Shown here: in pieces, positions 37,367-46,292 of the stretch
How the letters are laid out: every line of letters starts with the position of its first letter
Numbering within the stretch: the stretch's first letter is position 1
Source of the DNA: Tsuneonella troitsensis
Lineage (GTDB): Bacteria > Pseudomonadota > Alphaproteobacteria > Sphingomonadales > Sphingomonadaceae
Assembly: GCF_001441535.1 (NCBI RefSeq)
Contig: NZ_LMAU01000001.1
Location: 124,001 to 188,000, forward strand
Direction: 5' to 3'
Length of the DNA stretch: 64,000 nucleotides
Made by a program: the position numbers and the translations under genes
The notes under the pieces: generated by a model
The model's input: only the letters and a program-made list of their open reading frames with translations
Databases searched by the model: none
What the model was told of the DNA's origin: nothing

Positions 37367-38176
37367 TCAGCGCATCGTCAGCCAGACTATCGCGGCCCCG
37401 CCGACGACGATCCGGTACCACGCGAATGGCGCGAAGCCGCGGCGCGACACGTAGGCGACGAACGCGCGGATTACGACCATCGCCACCAGGAACGCCGATC
37501 CGAACCCGGCGGCGATCTCCGCCCAGCCGATCGTCGTCTGTCCAGCGAGAAGGGCGGGGTCGTCGAGGATCTTGACCGTCGCGGCACCGAGCATGGTGGG
37601 GATCGCCAGGAAGAACGAGAATTCGGCCGCGGTCTTGCGCCCGACGCCCATCGCCAGCGCGCCGAGGATCGTCGCGCCCGAGCGGCTGGTGCCCGGGATC
37701 ATCGCGAGGCACTGCGCCAAGCCGATCAGGAACGCGGTGCGCATGGTCAGTTCGGAAACGCCTTCGTCGGGGCGCGGCTCGATAGTGCGCTCGAGGACCA
37801 GCATGGCCACCCCGCCGACAACCAGCGCGACGGCGACGACCATCGGGCTGCCGAGCATCACGTCGATCGCGTCCTTGGCAAACAGGCCGATCACCGCGGC
37901 GGGGAGGAAACCGAGCAGGATATTGCGGACGAAGCGGATCGATTCGCCCTTGCCGCGCAGCAATCCGACGCCGGTGAACCAGAACAGGTTGCGATAGGTG
38001 ACGATCACCGCGGTGATCGCGCCGAGCTGGATCACGATGTTGAACTGCGACCACTCGCCCGGATCGTAACCGAACAGTGCCTGCGCCAGGATCAGGTGGC
38101 CGGTCGAGGATACCGGCAGGAATTCGGTCAGCCCTTCGAGCATCCCGAGCAGAATGGCGGTGAGTATCAGGCTCAT
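37367..38176 (-). CDS. uppP: Undecaprenyl-diphosphate phosphatase (BacA/UppP)
   Basis: A 269-residue inner-membrane enzyme recycling the lipid carrier of peptidoglycan and other envelope polymers. The N-terminal GMLEGLTEFLPVSSTGHLIL (11-30) holds the catalytic glutamates and the PVSS motif, and IPGTSRSGATI near 170 is the second signature. About eight helices. The ATG at 38174-38176 is used; seven extra codons upstream are possible but unlike the family. It follows the M13 peptidase gene by 74 bp across a hairpin. Confidence 0.96.
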   Translation of the reverse strand: MSLILTAILLGMLEGLTEFLPVSSTGHLILAQALFGYDPGEWSQFNIVIQLGAITAVIVTYRNLFWFTGVGLLRGKGESIRFVRNILLGFLPAAVIGLFAKDAIDVMLGSPMVVAVALVVGGVAMLVLERTIEPRPDEGVSELTMRTAFLIGLAQCLAMIPGTSRSGATILGALAMGVGRKTAAEFSFFLAIPTMLGAATVKILDDPALLAGQTTIGWAEIAAGFGSAFLVAMVVIRAFVAYVSRRGFAPFAWYRIVVGGAAIVWLTMR

Positions 38177-38196
38177 GGGCCGCGCCTCATGAAGCA

Positions 38197-38229
38197 AGGG
38201 CGGGGCAAGTCAAGCGACTGCCCCGCCCT
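38197..38229 (-). other. Hairpin between the M13 peptidase and uppP genes
   Basis: An 11-bp perfect stem (38197-38207 with 38219-38229) and an 11-nt loop lie between two genes of the same strand. No T tract follows on the minus strand. It could lower read-through into uppP or mark an mRNA processing site. Confidence 0.5.
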
Positions 38230-38250
38230 CGCGGATGGTAACGGGCGCGA

Positions 38251-40398
38251 TTACCAGATTTTGACGCGCTGTTCCGGCGGCAGGTAAAGCGCATCGTCGG
38301 GCGTCACGTTGAACGCCTTGTACCATTCGTCCATCTGGCGAACGACGCCGTTGGTGCGGTACTGCTCCGGGCTGTGCGGTCCGGTGACGAGGCGCTGGCG
38401 CAGCGCGGCTTCCCGGGTCTGCGCGCGCCATACCTGCGCCCAGGCGAGGAAGAAGCGCTGGTCGCCGGTCAGACCGTCGATCACCGGGGCCTCCTTGCCG
38501 TTCAGCGACAGGCGATAGGCGCGGTAGGCAAGGCTGAGCCCGCCGACGTCGCCGATGTTCTCGCCCAAGCTCAGCCGGCCGTTCACGCAGGTCTTGCCGT
38601 CGTCGAACGGGCAGAACGCGTTGTACTGTGCGACCAGCATGTCGCCCCGCTTGTCGAACGCGGCGCGGTCGGCGTCGGTCCACCAGTTGCGCAGCATGCC
38701 CGTGCCGTCGCTCTTGGAGCCCTGGTCGTCGAACCCGTGGCCCATTTCGTGGCCGATAACCGCGCCGATGCCGCCGTAGTTGACCGCCGGGTCGGCGGTC
38801 AGTCCGAAGAACGGCTGCTGCAGGATGCCCGCCGGGAACGCGATCTCGTTCTTGGTCGGATTGTAATAGGCGTTCACCGTCTGCGGCAGCATGCCCCATT
38901 CGGTCCGGTCGATCGGCCCGCCGAGTTGGCCGAGGCGATAGGCCCGGTTCCACTCGCTCGCAGCTATGCGATTGGCCAGCGGGGCGTTGGGGACGATTTC
39001 GAGACCTTCGTAGGTTTCCAGGTTGTCGCGGTAACCGATCTTCGGGTCGAACGCCTCGAGCTTGGCCATCGCCTCCTTCTTGGTTGCCGCGCTCATCCAG
39101 TCGTTTTCCTGCAGGCTGATCGCCATCGCCTTGCGCAGGTTGACCACCAGTTTCTCCATCGCCGCCTTGTTCTCGGCGGGGAAGTAGCGCGCGGCATAGG
39201 CGGCGCCCACGCGCTCGCCGATCAGCGATTCCGCTTCGCCGATGGCGCGCTTCCAGCGGGGCCGCTGCTGCGGCGTGCCATTGAGCACGGTGCCGCGGAA
39301 TGCGAAGTTCGCCTCGTCGATGGCGGTCGAAAGGACTGCTGCGTTGCTGTCCATGAACGACTTCACGGTCCAGGCCTGCAGCACTTCGACCGGGGTCGCG
39401 CGCAGCAGCGCCATCATCGCGGGCGTGCCGCCGCCGATCTTGGCGACCGTCGCCTGGTCGAGGCCGAGTTCGCTTATACGCGCTTCGCCGGGCGGAAGAT
39501 CGCCGACGATGAAACGGTCGGTCTTGTCGTAGCCCGAGGCGCTCAGATAGACGCCGAGCGGAAACGCCGGGTCGAGCGCCGCCAGTTCGGCGGGGCTCAG
39601 CGCATTGTACGTCAGGTCGCGATTGCGGCGGGTGGCGCGGTCCCAGGCCACGGTGCGGGCGATCTGGTCCTCGAAGGCATAGACCTTCTGCGCCATGCCG
39701 GCCGCATCGGCATAGCCCGCCTGGCCGAGGAGGAAGGCGAGGTATTCGCGGTACTTCGTCTGGATTTCGACGTCGCGCTCGCCGGTCTTGAGGTAGTTGT
39801 CGCGGTCCGGCAGGCCGAGCCCGCCCGCGCCGAAGGCGACCGAATAGCGGGTCGGCTCCTTGGCATCGACGGTCACCCCGCCGCCCAGCGGCGACGGCAT
39901 TCCGGGCTGGCCCCACACGGTGGCGAGTTCGCCCAGCGTGTCGGCGCCCTTGATCGTGTCGAGGTAAGGCTTGGCCGAAGCGAGGCCCGACGCGTCGATC
40001 GCGGACGTATCGAAATAGGCGTTGTACGCGGCGACGATGCGCGCCTCGTCGTTGGTCAGCGTCGCCGGGTCCTTGGCGACCAGCTCGTCGATGATCGTCT
40101 TGACGTCTGCGGTCGACTTCTCGTCGAGCAGGGTGAAGGCGCCGTAGCGGCTGAATTCGGGAGGCAGCGGGTTGGCGGCCAGCCACTTGCCGTTGGCGTA
40201 AGCGAAGAAGTCGTCGCCCGGATCGACGTTGGCATCGAGACCGGCGGGATCGAAGCCCCAGTCGCCGAACGACATGGTCGGCGTGGTCGTGGCGGCAGCC
40301 GGTGCGGCCGGAGCAGCGGGCGCATCCTGCGCCAGAACGGGCGAGGCTACGGCGAGCGCGATTGCGCTGGCGCCAACGGCGAAAAGCTTGCTGATCAT
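38251..40398 (-). CDS. M13 family (neprilysin-like) zinc metallopeptidase
   Basis: A 715-residue exported peptidase. A signal peptide ends near residue 23 (SPVLAQ), followed by an Ala/Pro linker. The zinc motif HEXXH appears as VIGHEMGHGFDDQG; the downstream NGRLSLGENIGDVGG gives the third ligand glutamate, and the NAYYNPTKNEIAFPAGIL substrate-binding motif is typical of M13. The ATG at 40396-40398 opens the signal peptide. The PepO-like enzyme degrades oligopeptides in the periplasm or outside. Located behind an ABC exporter gene with 151 bp between. Confidence 0.94.
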   Translation of the reverse strand: MISKLFAVGASAIALAVASPVLAQDAPAAPAAPAAATTTPTMSFGDWGFDPAGLDANVDPGDDFFAYANGKWLAANPLPPEFSRYGAFTLLDEKSTADVKTIIDELVAKDPATLTNDEARIVAAYNAYFDTSAIDASGLASAKPYLDTIKGADTLGELATVWGQPGMPSPLGGGVTVDAKEPTRYSVAFGAGGLGLPDRDNYLKTGERDVEIQTKYREYLAFLLGQAGYADAAGMAQKVYAFEDQIARTVAWDRATRRNRDLTYNALSPAELAALDPAFPLGVYLSASGYDKTDRFIVGDLPPGEARISELGLDQATVAKIGGGTPAMMALLRATPVEVLQAWTVKSFMDSNAAVLSTAIDEANFAFRGTVLNGTPQQRPRWKRAIGEAESLIGERVGAAYAARYFPAENKAAMEKLVVNLRKAMAISLQENDWMSAATKKEAMAKLEAFDPKIGYRDNLETYEGLEIVPNAPLANRIAASEWNRAYRLGQLGGPIDRTEWGMLPQTVNAYYNPTKNEIAFPAGILQQPFFGLTADPAVNYGGIGAVIGHEMGHGFDDQGSKSDGTGMLRNWWTDADRAAFDKRGDMLVAQYNAFCPFDDGKTCVNGRLSLGENIGDVGGLSLAYRAYRLSLNGKEAPVIDGLTGDQRFFLAWAQVWRAQTREAALRQRLVTGPHSPEQYRTNGVVRQMDEWYKAFNVTPDDALYLPPEQRVKIW

Positions 40399-40549
40399 AT
40401 CTGTGTCCCTAAGCGTCCCCGCACGGGCGCGAACGGCCCGGCTTGTGTCGGTTACCGCACCCGCTTGCGCGGGGTGCGTCAACGCCGTTCGTCGACGGCT
40501 GTCTGCACTTGGTAGAACCTGTTGGATGAGAGCGCGCTGAACGCGGCGT

Positions 40550-42382
40550 TCAGGCTGCCTGGGTGGCCCCGAACTGGAGCTTGGCGAGGCGCGAATAGAG
40601 CCCGCCCCCGGCCGCGAGGACGCCGTGACTGCCCTGTTCGACGATGCGCCCTTCGTCCATCACCACGATCCGGTCGGCGGCGCGCACGGTGGCGAGGCGG
40701 TGCGCGATGACCAGCGTGGTGCGGTCCTTCATCAACCGGTCGAGCGCCTGCTGGACCAGTTGCTCGCTTTCCGCATCGAGCGCGCTCGTCGCCTCGTCGA
40801 GCAGCAGGATCGGCGCATCGCGCAGGATTGCCCGCGCGATCGCGACGCGCTGGCGCTGGCCGCCCGAAAGCTGGGTCCCGTTCTCGCCCAGGAACGTGTC
40901 GAGGCCTTGCGGCAGGTCGCGCAGGAACGCCTCGGCGTTGGCGGCGCGCGCCGCTTCCCAGATCTGCTCGTCGGTCGCGTCCCAGTTGCCGTAGCGCAGG
41001 TTGTCGCGCGCATTGGCGCTGAACAGCACGCCTTCCTGCGGGACGAGCGCGATGCGCCTGCGGATCTCGGCCGGATCCGCGCTCGTCAGCGGCACGCCGT
41101 CGAGGCGGACGGTGCCCGCCTGCGGATCGTAGAACCGTTCGGCCAGCTGGAATATCGTGCTCTTGCCCGCGCCCGACGGCCCGACGATCGCGACCGTCTC
41201 GCCCGGCTGGATCTCGAGAGTGAAGTCGCGCAGCGCAGGGCTTTCGAGCCGGGTGGGATAGCGGAAGCTGACGTTGCGGAAGCTCAGCGAACCGCGCGGC
41301 GGAACCGGCAGCGCCTCGGGGCGCGCGGGCGCGGCGATGGCGGGTTCTTCCTGCAGCAGCTCGGCCAGCCGGCTCGCGGCCCCTGCCCCCCGGAGCAGGT
41401 CGCCATAGACCTCGGTCAGCGCCCCGAACGCGCCTGCCACGAGGCCCGCGGTGATCACGAGCGCGGCGATCGTCCCTCCGGAAATCTCGCCGCTGGCGAC
41501 GCCGACCGCGCCGCGCCACATCAGCATGACGATCGCGCCGAAGACGATCAGGATGATGATCGCCGTCATCGCCGCGCGGATGATGATCCGCCGACGCGCC
41601 GTGGCGAAACTCTGCTCGACCGCATCGCGAAAGCGCGCGCGCTCGCGCGCTTCCTGATTGAAGGCCTGGACGATCTTCATCGCGCCGAGCACCTCGGTCA
41701 CCATGGCGCCGATGTCGGCCACCCGGTCCTGGCTGGTGCGCGACACGTTGCGCAGCCGCCGTCCGAACACCGCGATCGGGATGACGACCGCGGGGATGAT
41801 CAGCACCATCCAGACGGTCAATTGCGGGACGAGGTAGAACAGATAGATCGTCCCGCCGACCGCCATCAGGATGTTGCGGAGCGCGACCGATACGGTGGTG
41901 CCGACGACCTGCTCGATCAGCGTCGTATCGCTGGTCATCCGGCTGGAAATTTCCTTGGGACTGTTCTCTTCGTAGAAGCCGGGCGCGAGGCGCAGCAAAT
42001 TGTCCTGCACCCGTTCGCGGATATCGGCCACGACCCGCTCGCCCAGCCAGCTGACGAAATAGAACCGCATCGCCGTGCCGGCCGCCAGCACCACGACGAC
42101 CGTCATCATGAGCTGAAAGGCGCGCTCGATCTGGTCGAGATCGCCGCCGGACGAGAATCCTTCGTCGATGATCAGCTTGAAATAGGCAGGGATCGCCAGC
42201 GTCGCCGCCGCGGTGATCGACAGCGCGATGAGCGCCAGCACCACCCGACCCGGATAGTTCAGCGCCTGGCGCCAGATCATCACCAGCGGGCGAATGCTCC
42301 GCGCCTTCGGCGGGCGCACTTCGTCCACCGGCTGGCTGATATCGTCGCTGTCGGCCGTCTCGCCGGGATTGCTCGCGTCCAT
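40550..42382 (-). CDS. ABC transporter, fused membrane and ATP-binding domains (exporter)
   Basis: A 610-residue half-transporter that should work as a homodimer in the inner membrane. The N-terminal half has six helices (ABC exporter type I fold). The ATPase half has Walker A GPSGAGKS, the signature LSGGQRQRVAIARA, Walker B ILLLDEATSALD and the H-loop VIAHRLATV. It resembles MsbA/LmrA-type multidrug or lipid exporters; the cargo is unknown. The ATG at 42380-42382 is chosen as the longer frame runs through the promoter region shared with divergent phaZ. Confidence 0.92.
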   Translation of the reverse strand: MDASNPGETADSDDISQPVDEVRPPKARSIRPLVMIWRQALNYPGRVVLALIALSITAAATLAIPAYFKLIIDEGFSSGGDLDQIERAFQLMMTVVVVLAAGTAMRFYFVSWLGERVVADIRERVQDNLLRLAPGFYEENSPKEISSRMTSDTTLIEQVVGTTVSVALRNILMAVGGTIYLFYLVPQLTVWMVLIIPAVVIPIAVFGRRLRNVSRTSQDRVADIGAMVTEVLGAMKIVQAFNQEARERARFRDAVEQSFATARRRIIIRAAMTAIIILIVFGAIVMLMWRGAVGVASGEISGGTIAALVITAGLVAGAFGALTEVYGDLLRGAGAASRLAELLQEEPAIAAPARPEALPVPPRGSLSFRNVSFRYPTRLESPALRDFTLEIQPGETVAIVGPSGAGKSTIFQLAERFYDPQAGTVRLDGVPLTSADPAEIRRRIALVPQEGVLFSANARDNLRYGNWDATDEQIWEAARAANAEAFLRDLPQGLDTFLGENGTQLSGGQRQRVAIARAILRDAPILLLDEATSALDAESEQLVQQALDRLMKDRTTLVIAHRLATVRAADRIVVMDEGRIVEQGSHGVLAAGGGLYSRLAKLQFGATQAA

Positions 42383-42454
42383 CGGGGCGGGACATAAGGC
42401 GGGCCGCGTTGGAAATCCACCGCATCCGCGGATCGCGGGATCGGTCTTCCCCGA

Positions 42455-42469
42455 TTGTGCGTTGCACAA
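42455..42469. promoter_or_regulatory. TTGTGC-N3-GCACAA inverted repeat in the phaZ promoter region
   Basis: A perfect 6-bp dyad with 3-bp spacer, 67 bp ahead of the phaZ start and inside the gap shared with the divergent ABC gene. TGC/GCA dyads are the type of site bound by PhaR, the PHA-responsive repressor; that link is from recall and needs checking. Confidence 0.5.
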
Positions 42470-42489
42470 CGAAACGAATGCAGGCACGG

Positions 42490-42498
42490 TGCACTGCA
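42490..42498. promoter_or_regulatory. Second TGCA-N-TGCA dyad before phaZ
   Basis: TGCACTGCA, extended on the right to TGCACTGCAACAA, lies 20 bp after the first dyad. The pair of TGC/GCA elements suggests a two-site operator. Confidence 0.42.
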
Positions 42499-42536
42499 AC
42501 AAGCGCTCGGGAGAAGCGCCCAGCAGGGGAATACGG

Positions 42537-43781
42537 TTGCTTTACCACGCTTACGAACTGCAGCGCGCCTGGCTCACCGGAGTCAGCGCCTGGGCCTCGA
42601 TCGGGTCCGAACTGATGGCCAATCCGCGCTTTCCGATGGGCTACATGGGCCTCGGCCCGATGGCTTCCAGCGCGCTCGAGGTGTTCGCCCACGCCACCCA
42701 GCCGCGCGGCAAGCCCACGTTCGGCATCGACGCTGTGACGGTGGACGGCCACCCGCGGGCGGTGACCGAGGCGATCGTCCTCAACCGGCCCTTCGGCGAC
42801 TTGCGCCGGTTCACGCACGACGCGCTCGCGTCCGATGCGCCGAAAGTGCTGATCGTCGCGCCGATGAGCGGCCATTTCGCCACCCTGCTGCGCGGAACCG
42901 TGGAACGGATGGTCCAGGGGTGCGAGGTTTATATCACCGACTGGGCCGATGCGCGGCAGGTGCCGACGCGCGAAGGTCGCTTCGACCTCGACGACTACAT
43001 CGACTACCTCGTCGATTACCTCGAATTCATCGGAGAAGGCACGCACGTCATCGCGGTGTGCCAGCCTTCGGTGCCCGCGCTGGCTGCGACTGCGGTGATG
43101 AACGCCGCACGGCATCCGGCGCGCCCGGCAACGCTGACCATGATGGGCGGACCGATCGACACCCGCTGTTCGCCCACGTCGGTCAACGACCTGGCGATGG
43201 AGCGCCCGATCGCGTGGTTCCGCCAGAACGTGATCGCCACCGTGCCGATGCAGTATCCCGGCGCCGGACGCCGGGTCTATCCGGGCTTCCTGCAGCTTGC
43301 GGGTTTCATGAGCATGAATCTCGGCAACCACCTCATGAGCCACTACGAGATGTTCAAGCATCTCACCGTCGGCGACGAGGCGAGCGCCGACGCGACCAAG
43401 GCGTTCTACGATGAATACCGCTCGGTCTGCGACATGACCGCCGAGTTCTATCTCCAGACGGTCGAGGAAGTGTTCCAGAAGCACTCGCTGCCCAACGGGA
43501 CGTTCGTCCACCGGGGTAAGGCGGTCGATCTCGGCGCGATCCGCGATACCGCGATTCTCGCGATCGAGGGCGAGCGGGACGATATCTCGGGCATCGGCCA
43601 GACGAAGGCGGCGCTCGATCTCGCCACCGGATTGCCGAAAACGAAGAAGCAATACCTGCTTGCCGAGGGCGCCGGGCATTACGGCATCTTCAACGGCAGC
43701 CGCTGGCGCGACAAGATCGCGCCGGTCGTCGAAGGCTTCATCGAACGTCACGCGGCCCGCAAGCTCAGGGCCGCCGCCTAA
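42537..43781 (+). CDS. phaZ: Intracellular polyhydroxyalkanoate depolymerase
   Basis: A 414-residue enzyme degrading stored PHB granules. The N terminus reads (M)LYHAYELQRAWL, matching PhaZ, with a TTG start at 42537 preceded by AGGGGA at 6-bp spacing; no ATG fits. The nucleophile is a cysteine (C175) in AVCQPSVPAL, as in intracellular PhaZ, where Cys replaces the lipase serine. FNGSRWRDKIAPVV near the end follows the probable catalytic histidine (AGHYGIF). It is divergent from an ABC exporter with putative regulatory dyads between. Confidence 0.93.
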   Translation: MLYHAYELQRAWLTGVSAWASIGSELMANPRFPMGYMGLGPMASSALEVFAHATQPRGKPTFGIDAVTVDGHPRAVTEAIVLNRPFGDLRRFTHDALASDAPKVLIVAPMSGHFATLLRGTVERMVQGCEVYITDWADARQVPTREGRFDLDDYIDYLVDYLEFIGEGTHVIAVCQPSVPALAATAVMNAARHPARPATLTMMGGPIDTRCSPTSVNDLAMERPIAWFRQNVIATVPMQYPGAGRRVYPGFLQLAGFMSMNLGNHLMSHYEMFKHLTVGDEASADATKAFYDEYRSVCDMTAEFYLQTVEEVFQKHSLPNGTFVHRGKAVDLGAIRDTAILAIEGERDDISGIGQTKAALDLATGLPKTKKQYLLAEGAGHYGIFNGSRWRDKIAPVVEGFIERHAARKLRAAA

Positions 43782-43791
43782 CGGTAGGCGG

Positions 43792-44412
43792 CTAGACCGG
43801 AGGCGGCGGGATTTCGGTCGCCGCCGGTTTGGGCCGCCCGAACAGGCTCAGGAAAACGCGGCGCGCCATCAGCAGCAGCACGACGGTCAGCGCAAGCAGG
43901 ACCGCTGCGATCCCCGCCGCCGCATAGGGGTATTCGAACGCGGCCCACAGCAGGCCCGCCGACGCGACGTCCTCGACCGAAGAGACCGCGACGTTGCTGA
44001 ACGGTTCGGGACTGGTATTGACCACCGCCCGCGCGCCGGCCTTGCCGCCGTGCGCCGCCAGGGCAGCGCCGCCGCCCAGGATGAATGCGACCGCCTGCGT
44101 CGCCGGATCGCCCGGATCGACGATCGCGAGCGCCAGCATCGCGCCGCCGACCGGACGCACGAACGTGTGCACCGCGTCCCACACGCTGTCGAACCAGGCG
44201 ATCTTGTCGGCGAAGAACTCGGCGACCGCGGCGATGCCGGCGATCCCCATGACCCAGGGATTGGCCAGGACGTCGAGCGCGGCGAGATGTTCGGGAAGGG
44301 GCAACGCGCCGAGCCGCATCGCCATGCCGGTCGCGAAGATCGCGAGGTAGAGCCGCCAGCCCGCCAGCAGACTGACGCTTCCGGCAACGCCCAGGATTTC
44401 GATCAGACCCAT
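43792..44412 (-). CDS. DUF4126 family membrane protein
   Basis: A 206-residue protein with five or six hydrophobic helices. GWRLYLAIFATGMAMRLG, NPWVMGIAGIAAVAEFFADK and DSVWDAVHTFVRPVGGAMLA are the conserved DUF4126 segments; the C terminus ends in a proline tail (PPPPV). The ATG at 44410-44412 is clear. The family function is unknown. It stands alone between convergent phaZ (10 bp) and the thiolase gene. Confidence 0.88.
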   Translation of the reverse strand: MGLIEILGVAGSVSLLAGWRLYLAIFATGMAMRLGALPLPEHLAALDVLANPWVMGIAGIAAVAEFFADKIAWFDSVWDAVHTFVRPVGGAMLALAIVDPGDPATQAVAFILGGGAALAAHGGKAGARAVVNTSPEPFSNVAVSSVEDVASAGLLWAAFEYPYAAAGIAAVLLALTVVLLLMARRVFLSLFGRPKPAATEIPPPPV

Positions 44413-44544
44413 CGTGCGCCCTCTCCTCCGGCTATCGACCGGAGGAGAGATTGCGCTTCATTTCAGGCGATGACAACCACGTCCGGCGGGGCACCCATCG
44501 CTCAGGGACCAGATCCGGCTTCAATTAGCTAAGCGGTAGGCCGT

Positions 44545-45729
44545 TCAGAATACCTCGAACAGGCCTGCCGCGCCCTGACCGCCGCCGATGCACATCGTGA
44601 CGACGGCATACTTCACGCCGCGGCGCTTGCCTTCGATCAGCGCGTGGCCCGCGCAGCGCGCGCCGGTCATGCCGAACGGGTGTCCGATCGAGATCGAGCC
44701 GCCGTTGACGTTCAGCTTGTCGTTGTCGATGCCGAGCTGGTCGCGGCAATAGAGCACCTGCACCGCGAACGCCTCGTTCAGTTCCCACAGGCCGATGTCG
44801 TCCATCTTGAGGTCGAACGCCTTGAGCAGCTTGGGGATCGCGAAGACCGGGCCGATGCCCATCTCGTCGGGCTCGGTACCGGCCACCGCCATGCCGACAT
44901 AGCGGCCCAGCGGCTCCAGCCCGCGCTTGGCGGCGACGCCGGCTTCCATGACCACGCAGGCCGAGGAACCGTCGGAAAGCTGGCTGGCGTTGCCGGCGGT
45001 GATCACGCCGCCTTCGCCCATCACCGGCTTGAGGCTCGCGAGACCTTCGAGCGTGGTGTCGGGACGGTTGCAATCGTCCTTGTCGGCGGTGACGTCCTTG
45101 TACGAGACTTCCTTGGTCTCCTTGTCGACCACGGCCATCGTCGCGTTGCAGGCAACGATCTCGTCGTCGAACTTGCCCGCGGCCTGCGCCGCGGCGGTTC
45201 GCTGCTGCGACTGGAGCGAGTATTCGTCCTGCGCTTCGCGGCTGATGTTATATCGCTTGGCGACGACTTCGGCGGTGCCGATCATCGGCATGTAGATGTG
45301 CGGGTGCATCTCGAGCAGCTCGCGGTCGGGTTCGACGAACATCTTGCCCGCACCGACGACCTTGGAAATCGATTCGAGGCCGCCCGCGACGCAGATGTCC
45401 ATCCGGTCGATCACGACCTGCTTGGCTGCGGTCGCGATGCTCATCAGGCCGCTCGAGCACTGCCGGTCGATGGTCATGCCGGGGACCGTAACCGGAAGAC
45501 TGGCACGAAGCGCGGCGAGCCGCGCGACGTTGCCTCCGGTCGAGCCCTGCTGGACCGCGCAGCCCATCAGCACGTCGTCGACTTCGGCGCCGTCGATCCC
45601 GGCCCGCTCGACCGCGGCCTTGATCGACCATGCGCCCAGCGTCGCGCCGGTGGTGTTGTTGAATGCGCCGCGCGCTGCCTTGGTCAGCGGGGTGCGGGCG
45701 GTGGAAACGATGACGGCGTCACGTGACAT
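44545..45729 (-). CDS. Acetyl-CoA C-acyltransferase (thiolase)
   Basis: A 394-residue thiolase. Active-site cysteine C91 is in [10 protein letters not shown], the histidine in [16 protein letters not shown] and the second cysteine in [11 protein letters not shown]. It differs from the thiolase at 33582-34811 in the nucleophile loop and carries QCSSG, more usual in degradative thiolases. It lies 52 bp behind a MaoC-type hydratase gene on the same strand, which suggests beta-oxidation or hydroxyacyl-CoA metabolism, possibly in connection with PHA turnover given phaZ 0.8 kb away. Confidence 0.94.
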   Translation of the reverse strand: MSRDAVIVSTARTPLTKAARGAFNNTTGATLGAWSIKAAVERAGIDGAEVDDVLMGCAVQQGSTGGNVARLAALRASLPVTVPGMTIDRQCSSGLMSIATAAKQVVIDRMDICVAGGLESISKVVGAGKMFVEPDRELLEMHPHIYMPMIGTAEVVAKRYNISREAQDEYSLQSQQRTAAAQAAGKFDDEIVACNATMAVVDKETKEVSYKDVTADKDDCNRPDTTLEGLASLKPVMGEGGVITAGNASQLSDGSSACVVMEAGVAAKRGLEPLGRYVGMAVAGTEPDEMGIGPVFAIPKLLKAFDLKMDDIGLWELNEAFAVQVLYCRDQLGIDNDKLNVNGGSISIGHPFGMTGARCAGHALIEGKRRGVKYAVVTMCIGGGQGAAGLFEVF

Positions 45730-45781
45730 GATGAAATTCCTGAATTGCGTTGGGTTGATGCGGTCCCGGGGAGGGCGTCGA

Positions 45782-46231
45782 TCAGACGAAGAACTGGCTC
45801 ATCCACTCGGCGATCAGCGCGGGCTTGTCCTCGCCCTCGATCTCGATCGTGGTTTCCATAGTTTCCTGCCACTGTCCGGGGCGCTTCTCGACGAGTTCGA
45901 GCAGCTTGAAATGGCCGCGCACCCGCTTGCCGGAGCGGACGGGAGCGAGGAAGCGGACTTTGTTGCCGCCGTAGTTGACGCCCATCTTTACGCCTTCGGG
46001 GCGCGGGCAATCGGACTTGGCGCGCATCATCGGGATCAACGACAGGGTCAGGAAGCCGTGGGCGATGGTGCCGCCGAACGGCGTCATCTTGGCCGCTTCC
46101 TCGTTGACGTGGATGAACTGGTGATCGCCGGTCGCATCGGCGAACTGGTTGATGCGTTCCTGGGTCACCTCGACCCACTCGCTGGTGCCGATCGTCTCGC
46201 CGACCTTGGCCTGCAGTTCCTGCGGGGTCAT
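45782..46231 (-). CDS. MaoC family (R)-specific enoyl-CoA hydratase-like dehydratase
   Basis: A 149-residue hot-dog-fold protein. [18 protein letters not shown] and [15 protein letters not shown] form the hydratase signature with the catalytic Asp and His in ATGDHQFIH. Members hydrate trans-enoyl-CoA to (R)-3-hydroxyacyl-CoA, linking beta-oxidation to PHA synthesis, or act in other acyl-CoA pathways. It is the first gene of a unit with the following thiolase. Substrate chain length is not predictable. Confidence 0.9.
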   Translation of the reverse strand: MTPQELQAKVGETIGTSEWVEVTQERINQFADATGDHQFIHVNEEAAKMTPFGGTIAHGFLTLSLIPMMRAKSDCPRPEGVKMGVNYGGNKVRFLAPVRSGKRVRGHFKLLELVEKRPGQWQETMETTIEIEGEDKPALIAEWMSQFFV

Positions 46232-46292
46232 GCGCCTCTCCTTTGGCTTGCCGTTAACGTAAAGCAGCCAGCCTCATGGCGCATGTGGAGCC

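Noticed and set aside
38374-40515. A 713-codon plus-strand frame opposite the M13 peptidase
   Set aside because: The minus-strand gene has a signal peptide and the HEXXH motif; the plus frame is a shadow.
40537-40553. Terminator for the ABC exporter gene
   Set aside because: The 8-bp dyad has only one base between the arms and overlaps the stop codon, so it cannot form a normal hairpin.
40479-43751. A 1090-codon minus-strand frame across phaZ and the ABC exporter
   Set aside because: It is antisense to phaZ and out of frame with the exporter; neither part has domain features.
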